From Acidobacteriota bacterium (GTDB lineage Bacteria; Acidobacteriota; UBA4820; DSQY01), in contig JAJYLT010000014.1 in NCBI GenBank assembly GCA_021787565.1, positions 18,215-82,214 of the forward strand: a DNA stretch of 64,000 nucleotides. The letters are read 5' to 3'. A program made the position numbers and the translations under genes. Shown in pieces: positions 1 through 7,370 of this stretch. Below the pieces are notes generated by a model. It was not told the origin of the DNA and did no database searches. It was given only the letters and a program-made list of their open reading frames with translations. The first letter of the stretch is position 1. Each line of letters begins with the position of its first letter.

Positions 1-625
1 GCTGGGCGTGGGCGGCCACGTCGGGCTCATGGGTGACCATGACGATGGTCCGGCCCTCCCGGTGGATGCGGTCGAAGATCTCCAAGATCTCCCCGCTGGC
101 CACCGAATCGAGGTTGCCCGTGGGCTCGTCGGCGAGGATGATGGAGGGCTCGTTCACGAGGGCGCGAGCGATGGCGACGCGCTGCTGCTGGCCGCCGGAG
201 AGGGCGTTCGGCTTGAAGTTCATGCGCTCACCCAGGCCTACCGACTGGAGCAGAGCCCGGGCGCGCTCCTTGGCGTCCGGCGGGTAGGGTTCGGTGTAGA
301 GGAAGGGGAGCAGGACATTCTGGAGGACGCTCACCCTGGGGAGCAGGTGAAAGAGCTGGAAGACGAAGCCGATGCGCTTGTTCCGGATGGCCGAGAGGCC
401 GTTGTCGTCCAGGGTGGTGAGGTCCTGTCCCGCCAGCCGGTAGGTGCCGCCGGTGGGCCGGTCGAGGAGCCCCAGGATGTTCATGAGGGTGCTCTTGCCC
501 GTTCCCGAGGGTCCCATGAGGGCCACGAATTCGCCCTCCTCCACGGTGAAGTCGATGGCGTGGAGGACCGGCGTCTCGACCCCGCCGGTGAGGTAGGTCT
601 TGCCGATCTTGCTCAGTTCGATCAT
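1..625 (-). CDS. ABC transporter ATP-binding protein, MacB/LolD type (3' end outside window)
   Basis: ATPase subunit of an ABC exporter of the MacB/LolD/FtsE class, which powers a membrane permease using ATP at the inner face of the cytoplasmic membrane. The start reads MIELSKIGKTYLTGG. Walker A is GPSGSGKST, the ABC signature is LSGGQQQR, Walker B is IILADEPTGNLDS, and the H-loop is VTHEPD. The frame runs off the left edge of the window, so about 208 residues are seen and only the end is missing. It follows the adaptor gene by about 80 bases on the same strand, so it probably belongs to a tripartite MacA-MacB-TolC-like pump whose permease lies beyond the window. Confidence 0.93.
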   Translation of the reverse strand, partial: MIELSKIGKTYLTGGVETPVLHAIDFTVEEGEFVALMGPSGTGKSTLMNILGLLDRPTGGTYRLAGQDLTTLDDNGLSAIRNKRIGFVFQLFHLLPRVSVLQNVLLPFLYTEPYPPDAKERARALLQSVGLGERMNFKPNALSGGQQQRVAIARALVNEPSIILADEPTGNLDSVASGEILEIFDRIHREGRTIVMVTHEPDVAAHAQ

Positions 626-704
626 GGTGCGTTCCTTCCGCGATGCGGATGATAGGGCTTTGGGGAGAAGGGGAGCGGCCGGTCCGGACCGCTCCCCTCT
701 CCGC

Positions 705-1781
705 TCACATCTGCGTTTCGGGGCCGCTCCGGCCGCCCGGCTCGAAGACCTTGTCGCCCACCGAGAGGCCCGCCTTGACCTGCACGTAATCCCCGGACTC
801 GCGCCCGAGCGTCACGGGCCGCTGGACGAGCCCCTTGCCGTTTCCGGCCGGGACCATGACGAAGGTCTTCCCGTTCTCGCGCTTGACGGCCCGCATGGGG
901 ATCGCGAGCACGCCGTTGAGCGTGTTGAGGGTGATGGTCACGTTGGCGGTCATGGTGGGGCGAAGCAGGCCGACGAAGGAGTCGCTGATGCCGATGATGA
1001 CGTCGTAGTTGACCACGTTGTCCTGGATCACGGCCTGCGGGTGAATGGCCTCCACCTTCCCCTTGAAGGCCTTGTTGGGGTAGGCATCCACGGTGAAGGT
1101 GGCCTCCTGCCCGACCTTCACGCCGCCGATGTCCACCTCGTCCACGTAGGCGTCCACTTCAAGGCGCGTGGGGTCGAGGATCGTGACGAAGGTGGGCGCG
1201 CTGAAGGTGGCCGCCACGGTGGAGCCCTCCTGCGTGGAGACCGACTCGACGACGCCGTCGATGGGAGCCCTCACGGTCGCGTAGGAGTACTGGATCTTGG
1301 CGTAATCGAGCTGCGCCTTGGCCCTGTTGACGTTCGCCACGGCCGAATCACGGTTCTGGCGGGCCACGTCCACCGAATCCTGAGAGACGTAACCTTTGGG
1401 CAAGAGAGCCACGAGCCGGTCGTAGTTGGCCTGGGCGTAAACCTCGGCGGCCCGGGCGGCGGCCAGGGAGGCCTGAGCGCCGACCACGTTGGCCTCCAGG
1501 TCCTTCTCCTCCAGGACGCCCAGGACCTCGCCCTTCTTCACCACGTCCCCGATCTGCACGTAGAGCTTCTTCAACGTTCCGGAGACGCGGGGGCCGACGG
1601 GCACCTCGGCCCCGACGCGGGGCGTCACGGTGCCCGTGGCGATGACTTGGGAGGGCAGGTTCATCTCTTTCACGGGGACGAGGCTCCCCGGCGGGGTTTG
1701 GCTACGGTGCTTGCAGGCGCCCAGCAGCGCCAGGCCCAGGATCAGCGAAGGGGCCAGCAGGGATCGGCGAGAGAGGCTCAT
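705..1781 (-). CDS. Periplasmic adaptor (membrane fusion) subunit, MacA/HlyD family lipoprotein
   Basis: Adaptor of a tripartite efflux system, bridging the inner-membrane ABC transporter and the TolC channel. The 358-residue product begins MSLSRRSLLAPSLILGLAL and has a lipobox-like LLGAC with Cys near residue 23, so it is probably a lipoprotein. Next come a biotinyl-lipoyl-like half (VGPRVSGTLKKLYVQIGDVV), an alpha-helical hairpin around residues 90-150, the second lipoyl half (YATVRAPIDGVVESV) and a beta-barrel domain. The ATG overlaps the stop of the TolC gene as ATGA, which decides the start and shows translational coupling. The family is clear; the substrate is not readable. Confidence 0.92.
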   Translation of the reverse strand: MSLSRRSLLAPSLILGLALLGACKHRSQTPPGSLVPVKEMNLPSQVIATGTVTPRVGAEVPVGPRVSGTLKKLYVQIGDVVKKGEVLGVLEEKDLEANVVGAQASLAAARAAEVYAQANYDRLVALLPKGYVSQDSVDVARQNRDSAVANVNRAKAQLDYAKIQYSYATVRAPIDGVVESVSTQEGSTVAATFSAPTFVTILDPTRLEVDAYVDEVDIGGVKVGQEATFTVDAYPNKAFKGKVEAIHPQAVIQDNVVNYDVIIGISDSFVGLLRPTMTANVTITLNTLNGVLAIPMRAVKRENGKTFVMVPAGNGKGLVQRPVTLGRESGDYVQVKAGLSVGDKVFEPGGRSGPETQM

Positions 1782-3217
1782 GGCTTGGTTTCTCCCATGG
1801 GATTCGGTCCGGAGGAGGGGACGGGCACGTCCCCCGCGGTGACGGAGGTGGAAGGCAACTCGGCGCCCCGGAGCAGGTCCACGCCGGTGGTCCGATCCCA
1901 GGCCGCCTGCGCCGTCAGGACGGAGAGGCGGGCCGAAACGAGCTGGTACCTCGCATTTTGGAGGGCCGTGGTGGCATCCACCACGTTGGTCATGGTGCCC
2001 AGGCCGTTCTTGTACTGGCCCGCCGCCACGTCGGCGTTCTCCACGGCGCTCTTCACGAGGGATTCGGAGGCCTTCACCGATTCGATCGCGGTCTCGAGCT
2101 GGGTCCGGGCGTCGTAGGCGCTCTTCTCGGAGGTGAGCTGGGTGTCGCGCAGGCCCATCTTGGAACCCTCCCAGCTCTCCTTGGCCTGCACCACCTGCCA
2201 GGTGCGCGCATAGCCGGTGAAGAGCGGGACGTGCACCGTCAGGCCCACGCCCCAATCCTCCAGGTTCGGCCACTGGCCGTTGTCGAAGCGGCCGTAGGAG
2301 CCGTCCGCGGTGACGGTGGGCCGGTAGGCGACCTCGGCCTGTCTCAGGGCGAACCGGAAGGACTCGCTGTTCTCGAAGGCCGCCTTGATCTCGGGGAGGG
2401 TGGCCATGGCGCGCTCCCTTCCGCTCCGCCAGTCGGGCACCTCGGGAAGCGGGGCGTTGTGGTCCGAGGCCGGGATCTCGAAGGAGGAGTCGGCCGGGAA
2501 GCCCATGAGGACGGCCAGGGCGGTCCGACCGCTCGTGACCGCGCTCTTGGCCTGAATCACGCCGAGGGTGGCGTTGGCGTTGGCCGTGGCCGCCTGCAGG
2601 ACGTCGGAGCGGGGCACCAGGCCGTGATCGAACTGGGCCTGGGCCATGTCCAGATGGAATTGCGTCTGTTTGGCCGTGTCCTCTGCCACCTGAAGGTTCC
2701 ACTGGGCGCCCTCCAGAGCGTAGTAGGCCGTCTCCACGGAGAGCGCCAGGTCCTGCACCGTGGCCTTGAACTGGTAGTCGCTGGAGGCGTAGCTCGCCTG
2801 GGCCGTGGCGACAGAGGCCTTTCGCTGGCCGGAGTCCCACAGCGTGTACTGGCTGGAGAGGGCGGCGCTGTCGCTCGTCGACGTGGAAGGGGCGCCGGGC
2901 AGCCTATAGGTGCGGCTCGAAGGCTCCGTGTACGAGCGGCTCAGGCTGCCAGTCAGGTCGAGCGTCGGCCAGTAGGCGCTGCGGGCGCTGCCGATGCGGG
3001 CCATGGCCGCGCGACCCGAGTGCAGCAGGGCGGCGGTGCTGGGGTTCTGGGCCACGGCCAGCCGGACGCACTCCCGCAGGCTCAGGGGATGACCGGGAAG
3101 GGCGGGCGGAGCTTCGGCCGGTGGACCGGAGGCCGTGGCGCCGAGGGCAAACAGCAGGACCGGAAGGATGACGGCCGACCAGCGTGCCGAGGACACGATC
3201 TTGTCAGGTCGATTCAC
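1778..3217 (-). CDS. TolC family outer-membrane efflux protein
   Basis: Outer-membrane channel of the efflux system, 479 residues, close to the usual TolC/OEP length. A signal peptide is followed by LSLRECVRLAVAQNPSTAAL, the usual opening of the OEP repeat, and two helical repeat units are visible, the second ending in VSARLSVLTAQAAWDRTTGVDLL. The start is GTG, and it overlaps the stop of the upstream Spy-like gene as GTGA. The next gene (adaptor) overlaps by ATGA. These couplings tie channel, adaptor and stress-sensor genes into one transcript. Confidence 0.92.
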   Translation of the reverse strand: MNRPDKIVSSARWSAVILPVLLFALGATASGPPAEAPPALPGHPLSLRECVRLAVAQNPSTAALLHSGRAAMARIGSARSAYWPTLDLTGSLSRSYTEPSSRTYRLPGAPSTSTSDSAALSSQYTLWDSGQRKASVATAQASYASSDYQFKATVQDLALSVETAYYALEGAQWNLQVAEDTAKQTQFHLDMAQAQFDHGLVPRSDVLQAATANANATLGVIQAKSAVTSGRTALAVLMGFPADSSFEIPASDHNAPLPEVPDWRSGRERAMATLPEIKAAFENSESFRFALRQAEVAYRPTVTADGSYGRFDNGQWPNLEDWGVGLTVHVPLFTGYARTWQVVQAKESWEGSKMGLRDTQLTSEKSAYDARTQLETAIESVKASESLVKSAVENADVAAGQYKNGLGTMTNVVDATTALQNARYQLVSARLSVLTAQAAWDRTTGVDLLRGAELPSTSVTAGDVPVPSSGPNPMGETKP

Positions 3218-3672
3218 TTGTGGCTCTCCTCGTTAGGCTCGGGAAGGCGGCGGTTGTGCTGCCGAACCCGCCTTCGGATGTGGTCAAAGAATAGTCGCTG
3301 TTGATCGGGCGTGAGCAGCCTCTTCTGATCCATGAGGTGCTGAGTGACCAGTCGAACGACCCGGTCCACCATGGTAACGATGCGGGCCTGCTGGTCCGCT
3401 ATAGCCGCGGGCGAGGGGTTTTCAGAGGCGAGCAGATCCAGGAGCCTGGCTCTCTCCGCGGCCACTTGGGCCTGCATGGGAGCGAGCCGTTCCCGAAAGT
3501 GCTCATAGTTGGCATCGAGGCGGGTTCGAACCTCGGGGGGGAACGAGGCTTCCCAGTCCGAACGGCTCCTGTGGCCGTGACGATACCACTGTACCCCGTA
3601 GGCCGCCAGGAATCCGACGTTGAGGCAAAGGGAACCCGCCAGCAGGAATCCCATCCAGCTTCGGCGTATCAT
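3214..3672 (-). CDS. Spy/CpxP/ZraP-like periplasmic protein (heavy-metal resistance / envelope stress family)
   Basis: Small membrane-anchored periplasmic protein, 152 residues. An N-terminal hydrophobic segment (about residues 8-28) is followed by a helical, charged domain containing the family motif LTPDQQ near residue 120. Members of the Spy/CpxP/ZraP family act as periplasmic chaperones or metal-responsive repressors of envelope stress systems. Here the gene lies between an anti-sigma factor and an efflux channel with 4-base overlaps on both sides, so a sensing or buffering role for the same stimulus is likely. The family assignment rests on architecture and the LTxxQ motif only. Confidence 0.72.
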   Translation of the reverse strand: MIRRSWMGFLLAGSLCLNVGFLAAYGVQWYRHGHRSRSDWEASFPPEVRTRLDANYEHFRERLAPMQAQVAAERARLLDLLASENPSPAAIADQQARIVTMVDRVVRLVTQHLMDQKRLLTPDQQRLFFDHIRRRVRQHNRRLPEPNEESHK

Positions 3673-4118
3673 CGGGCACCGCCTTGGCTCGACGTGGGGC
3701 CGGCGGTGCTGACGTAGGCGATCTCCACCGATCCGGAGGGCAGCCCGGAGAGGGCCTCCTGATAGGTGGAGGCCATTCCGGCTGGAGGGAGTGCCGGGGA
3801 AGAGGAGAGCCAGTGCCCGCCCATCAGGTAGCCGGCGGAAAGCGCGCCCAGCACCAGGACCGCGGCCACGCCCCAGCGCCAGGCGTTATCCCAGGCGATC
3901 CGGCGGACCGGCAGCGCGGCGAGCACCGAGGGGGCCAGGTCCCGGAAGGGCGGCAGGGGCATCCCATCGGCGAGTCGGACCAACAGCACGCGGTGCCTCC
4001 GATATTCCTCCGCACAGCCGGAGCACGAGGAGAGGTGGTCCAAGAGGACGGAATCGAGCGCCCCGCCGACCGGGCCCCCGAGCGCGGAAATCCTCTTTCT
4101 TGCCGCTCTGCACCGCAT
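3669..4118 (-). CDS. Zinc-finger anti-sigma factor
   Basis: 149-residue membrane protein that probably holds the adjacent ECF sigma factor inactive. The N-terminal half contains a ZAS-type motif, LDHLSSCSGC (HxxxCxxC), near residues 27-37. A single transmembrane helix follows around residues 82-104 (WGVAAVLVLGALSAGYLMGG), with a short periplasmic tail. The gene starts 20 bases after the sigma-factor stop and overlaps the next gene as ATGA. The tail is too short for a separate sensor domain, so the Spy-like neighbour may supply sensing (inference). Confidence 0.82.
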   Translation of the reverse strand: MRCRAARKRISALGGPVGGALDSVLLDHLSSCSGCAEEYRRHRVLLVRLADGMPLPPFRDLAPSVLAALPVRRIAWDNAWRWGVAAVLVLGALSAGYLMGGHWLSSSPALPPAGMASTYQEALSGLPSGSVEIAYVSTAGPTSSQGGAR

Positions 4119-4138
4119 GGCTTCCTCCTCAGATTGGA

Positions 4139-4738
4139 TTAACGAACGGGATCGGAAAATCCTTCGGGCCGTTGGGATGGTCCCCGCGGGGACAGCATGG
4201 CGCCGAGGCCCGCGCGAAGCGACGACCTGGCGCGCGACAGAAGGGACTCCGCGGCCTTGGGGGAGGTCTCCAAAAGGTCGGCCACCTCCCGGACGCTCAG
4301 CCCTTCCATGTGGAAGAGGACGATGGCCATGCGCTGGGCCGAGGGGAGCCGGGAGAGGGCGGCGGAGAGGGCGCGGCGCCGCTCCGCCGCGTCCAGCTCC
4401 GCTTCGGGGTTCTGCGAGCCCGCCGGCTCCAGATCGTCCATGAGGACCAGCGGACGGGCTTTCCGCCGCCGGTCCAGGCAGAGGTGGACGGTCAGGGTCC
4501 GCAGGAAGGCGGGCAGGGGCTTGTCCGGACGGTAGCGGGGCGCGGCGCCCCAGAGGCGGAGGAAGACCTCCTGGGCCACATCCTCCGCATCGCTTCGATC
4601 GCCGAGGAACCGATAGGCGATGGCCAGAACGGCGTGCTGATGGCGTCGGATCAGGGCCGCGAAGGCTTCGCGGCCGCCCCGGCCCGTATCGGCCATGAGC
4701 AGGGCATCGTCGTAGTCCGCCAGTTCATCCGGGGCCAT
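4139..4738 (-). CDS. RNA polymerase ECF-type sigma-70 factor
   Basis: 199-residue extracytoplasmic-function sigma factor. Region 2 covers about residues 25-90 (AFAALIRRHQHAVLAIAYRF, then DAEDVAQEVFLRLW), and region 4 covers about residues 130-180 with a helix-turn-helix (LSVREVADLLETSPKAAESL). The start MAPDELADYDD is preferred over an ATG 73 codons upstream because that extension would run into a repeated element and has no sigma homology. The sigma/anti-sigma pair heads an efflux operon, which suggests an autoregulated stress response. Confidence 0.93.
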   Translation of the reverse strand: MAPDELADYDDALLMADTGRGGREAFAALIRRHQHAVLAIAYRFLGDRSDAEDVAQEVFLRLWGAAPRYRPDKPLPAFLRTLTVHLCLDRRRKARPLVLMDDLEPAGSQNPEAELDAAERRRALSAALSRLPSAQRMAIVLFHMEGLSVREVADLLETSPKAAESLLSRARSSLRAGLGAMLSPRGPSQRPEGFSDPVR

Positions 4739-4889
4739 GGGTCCCCGTCCCTCCGTCCCAACCTCTCGCGCGGAGCGCGGCTGTCTGGTGCGAGCGTGGT
4801 GGTGCGATGCATCGCGTCCGGGCTGGTGCGCAAGCAAGAAAGCACCATTGTAAGCGACTTTGCCGAGGAAGTCCTCCGCTTCGCGATCA

Positions 4890-5042
4890 CCAAATTCCGC
4901 GATGGAATTGCACTCGTAGGAGCGCCGCCCCCGGCGCGACGGACCGTACGCGGGCACCGCATCCTGGTCGCAGGGTCACCCGGTTCGCGGCGAGGCGCCG
5001 CTCCTACGCAGGCGTTGAGCCGCTATCGCGGAATTGGGGCGA
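4890..5042 (-). repeat. REP-type paired-palindrome element, copy 1 of 3 (153 bp)
   Basis: Reverse complement of the copies at 37576-37728 and 61929-62081, with a single difference seen by eye across 153 bases. Each end carries ATTCCGCGAT followed further in by GTAGGAGCG plus a GC-rich hairpin, in inverted orientation to the other end. This is the layout of two REP units facing each other (REPIN/BIME). The frames inside look protein-like only because the repeat is open in several frames. Confidence 0.85.
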
Positions 5043-5224
5043 TCACCCCCATCCCGCTATGGAGGAGGGGATCAAGTGATCACTCTCGCCACGTGGGGCC
5101 TGGCTCCTGGTGAGGGCCCTCGTCCTACGGCAGCCCCGCGGGGGGAAGAGCTCGGCGCCGGGCCTCCGCGGTGGACCTGGTCCCTCCGGGCGCGCGGTGG
5201 AATTCCAACCCAGGGCATGACAAA

Positions 5225-5249
5225 GCGGCCGGCTTCGTCAACCGGCCGC
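5225..5249 (-). terminator. Terminator-like hairpin after cpoB
   Basis: An 8-bp perfect stem, GCGGCCGG / CCGGCCGC, with a 9-base loop, about 30 bases past the cpoB stop. There is no strong U tract, so the strength is uncertain. Confidence 0.5.
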
Positions 5250-5279
5250 CGGAGTCCACCCTCTGGGCGGTACCCCTCT

Positions 5280-6116
5280 CTAGGGCGCCTGGAGCCTGGA
5301 GAGCCGGTCCTTCGCGATGAGCGCTTCGTCGCTGTTGGGCGCGGCCTGGATCAGAGCCTTGAGGGTGGCGATGCCCTGGGCCGTCTCGTTCAAGGAAAGG
5401 TAGGTCAGGCCTAATTTCAGGCGCGCCGCCAGGACCTTGGGACTGGCGGGGTATCGCTCGATCACCGCCTCGAAGGCCTGCTGGGCGTCGGCATACCTCT
5501 TCTGGTTGTAGGCGCACTGCCCCATCCAGAACTGGCAGTTTCCCGCCTTGGGATCATTGGGGAAGGCCTCCATGAACTGCTGGAACTCCGAGGAGGCCAG
5601 GTCGTACTTGCCCTGCAGGTAGTCGCTGTAGGCTTGGTTGTACAGTTCGGGGCTGGTCCCCTGGAGAGGTCCGCCAGGGGGGGCGGGCTGGGCGGCGGGC
5701 GGCTGCGGTGCCGCGGGTTTCTCCGGAGGCGCATTGGCGGTTTGAGGCTGCCGGCCCTGCGGCTCAGCGGCGGGCGCGGGTGCCGTCGCGGTCAAGGGGG
5801 GCGCGGGAGAGCGCTCCTGCCCCCCGGACTTCAACTGTCCGAGCTGGGTCGAGAGGACCTCGACCTGAGCCTTGAGATCCTCTACATCCGCCCGGAGATC
5901 GGCCGTCTGGGCCGAGCGCGCGATGGCGTCCAGCCGGCCGTTCATCTCCTGGAGGCTCTTCTGAATGGCGGCCACCTGCCCCTGGATCTGCTGGACCTGC
6001 TGGTTCAAGGTCGCCACCTGCTGGTCCAGGCGGTCGATGTCATCCCGGGTCCCCGCCAGAAGAGACAGAGGCACCACGAAAACCAGGGTACAGATGAGAA
6101 TGGAGGTTCGACGCAT
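5280..6116 (-). CDS. cpoB: Tol-Pal system protein CpoB/YbgF (coiled coil plus TPR)
   Basis: Periplasmic protein linking the Tol-Pal envelope machinery with peptidoglycan synthesis. The 278-residue product has a signal peptide (MRRTSILICTLVFVVPLSLL), then an N-terminal coiled coil with many Gln heptads (residues 22-90), a Pro/Ala-rich linker, and C-terminal TPR repeats starting near residue 160 (ELYNQAYSDYLQGKYDLASSE), as in CpoB. It starts 5 bases after the pal stop. The start chosen removes an upstream extension that would overlap pal. Confidence 0.92.
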   Translation of the reverse strand: MRRTSILICTLVFVVPLSLLAGTRDDIDRLDQQVATLNQQVQQIQGQVAAIQKSLQEMNGRLDAIARSAQTADLRADVEDLKAQVEVLSTQLGQLKSGGQERSPAPPLTATAPAPAAEPQGRQPQTANAPPEKPAAPQPPAAQPAPPGGPLQGTSPELYNQAYSDYLQGKYDLASSEFQQFMEAFPNDPKAGNCQFWMGQCAYNQKRYADAQQAFEAVIERYPASPKVLAARLKLGLTYLSLNETAQGIATLKALIQAAPNSDEALIAKDRLSRLQAP

Positions 6117-6121
6117 CGGTC

Positions 6122-6673
6122 TTACTTCATGTGCTGAAGCACGAAGTCGTCGCGGCGGTTCTCCTGCCAGCAAGTCTCGTCATGCTCGGTGCACAGGGGG
6201 TGCGATTTTCCGTAGGAGACCGTCTGAATGTGATTGGCCGCCACGCCGAGGCCGATCAGATACTCCTTGGCGGCATTGGCCCGGCGCTCGCCGAGGGCGA
6301 GGTTGTAGGCCTCGGTATTGCGCTCGTCGCAGTTTCCCTCGACGATGACCTGGAACTGGGGATGCGCCAGCAGCCAGGCCGCATTCTGCTTGAGGATCTC
6401 GCGGTCTTCGGGACGGATGGCCCACTTGTCCGTGTCGAAATGAATGCGCTTGAGAACTCCCTGCTTGTTGAATGCGTCCGCGCTGCTCTCCACGGCGAGG
6501 GAGGGCGTGGGGGCCTCAGGTGTCCAGCCGGTGGCGGGTCCAGTTGAGGAGGGGTTTTCGGCCGCGGAGGGCGTCGAGGCCGGAGGAGCCTTCTTGGCGC
6601 AGGCCGCCAGAAAAACCAACAGGAGAACCGCGCTCAACACCGATGTGAGCCTCGTGCCCCAGCGCATTTTCAT
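6122..6673 (-). CDS. pal: Peptidoglycan-associated lipoprotein Pal
   Basis: Outer-membrane lipoprotein that binds peptidoglycan as part of the Tol-Pal system. The 183-residue product has a signal peptide ending in the lipobox FLAAC (Cys near residue 25), a Pro/Ser/Thr-rich linker, and an OmpA-like domain (RIHFDTDKWAIRPEDREIL, then EGNCDERNTEAYNLALGERR) with the peptidoglycan-binding Asp and Arg residues present. A GGAGGTG ribosome site precedes the ATG. The tol genes are not in the window. The C-terminal segment SHPLCTEHDETCWQENRRDDFV is typical of Pal. Confidence 0.95.
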   Translation of the reverse strand: MKMRWGTRLTSVLSAVLLLVFLAACAKKAPPASTPSAAENPSSTGPATGWTPEAPTPSLAVESSADAFNKQGVLKRIHFDTDKWAIRPEDREILKQNAAWLLAHPQFQVIVEGNCDERNTEAYNLALGERRANAAKEYLIGLGVAANHIQTVSYGKSHPLCTEHDETCWQENRRDDFVLQHMK

Positions 6674-6809
6674 AGCACACCTCCATTCATTGCCGATTAT
6701 AGATACCAGACCCGCGCCTTCGCAAGGTTGGGGGGGAAGGCGAATTGTGAAATGCAAAATGCGAATTGAAAGGAACTGGGCGCGATGGGATTTAGAGTTT
6801 GGCATTTTC

Positions 6810-6903
6810 CATCTCTCATCCATCATCTCTCATCCATCATCCCTCATCCATCATCCATCATCCATCATCTATCATCTATCATCTATCATCCCCCATCATC
6901 TCC
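6810..6903. repeat. Degenerate heptamer tandem repeat (minus-strand unit GATGANR)
   Basis: About thirteen consecutive 7-base units, reading GATGATA, GATGATG, GATGAGA or GATGAGG on the minus strand. The tract runs through the stop codon of the GNAT gene. A related tract lies at 59183-59236. The AT-rich 60 bases to its left also contrast with the surrounding GC-rich DNA. Confidence 0.8.
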
Positions 6904-7370
6904 CCCCCCAGCACGCGGGTGAAGATGACGCGGTGATCGCCCGGCGCGTAGAAATCCTGTATCTCGGCGGCCACCTTGTATCCGTGGCGCAGGTAGAACC
7001 GCCTCGCCGGCTTGTACTGCGGCAGCGAGGAGGTCTCGATGATGCAGAGCCTGCCGCCGCGACGGCGCATGTCCTCCTCCGCCCGAAGGAGGAGGGCGTG
7101 GCCCGCCCCCTTGCCGTGGCAGGCCGGGTCCGCGGCGATCCAGTAGAGGTCGAAGGTCCCCAGCGTGCACGGCGTGGCCCCCCAGCAGGCGTACCCCGCC
7201 ACTTTGCCTTCCCCCTCGGCCACGAGGAAGGCGTAGTCGGTCTGTCCCGGTTTCGCCAGCGCCACGTCGATGAGTTCGAGGGCGACCTCGATCTCCTCCG
7301 GCCGGAAGACTCCCGCCCGTTCCAGCATCTCCTTCAATTCCGATCTGTCCTCCCGCCTGAGCGCTCTCAT
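6879..7370 (-). CDS. GNAT family N-acetyltransferase
   Basis: 163-residue GCN5-related acetyltransferase transferring acetyl from acetyl-CoA to an amine. The acetyl-CoA pyrophosphate-binding loop is seen as ADPACHGKGAGHALL near residue 85, and the C-terminal FYLRHGYKVAAEIQDFY is typical of the fold. The ATG overlaps the stop of the ATP-grasp gene as ATGA; an alternative in-frame ATG lies 12 bases upstream. It is the last gene of the aminomutase/ligase operon, so it may acetylate the product made there. The stop codon lies inside a heptamer tandem repeat. It is shorter than AblB-type beta-lysine acetyltransferases, so it is not simply AblB. Confidence 0.82.
   Translation of the reverse strand: MRALRREDRSELKEMLERAGVFRPEEIEVALELIDVALAKPGQTDYAFLVAEGEGKVAGYACWGATPCTLGTFDLYWIAADPACHGKGAGHALLLRAEEDMRRRGGRLCIIETSSLPQYKPARRFYLRHGYKVAAEIQDFYAPGDHRVIFTRVLGGEMMGDDR

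Larger units (their letters stand above)
4739..5279. other. Gene-free stretch upstream of the sigma factor
   Basis: 541 bases without a convincing gene. It holds a 153-base REP-type element (4890-5042) and, at its left-hand end relative to cpoB transcription, a terminator-like hairpin (5225-5249). The open frames here have no recognisable protein features. The promoter of the sigma-efflux operon should lie between 4739 and about 4890; a TACAAT-like -10 on the minus strand near 4850 lacks a good -35. Confidence 0.6.

Noticed and set aside
4890..5042. Small protein (frame ending in IPRWNCTRR-type sequence) found three times
   Set aside because: It is an open frame inside the repeated REP-type element, identical in all copies and often lacking a ribosome site.
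6810..6903. CRISPR array-like short repeats
   Set aside because: Units are 7 bases with no unique spacers; it is a simple tandem repeat.
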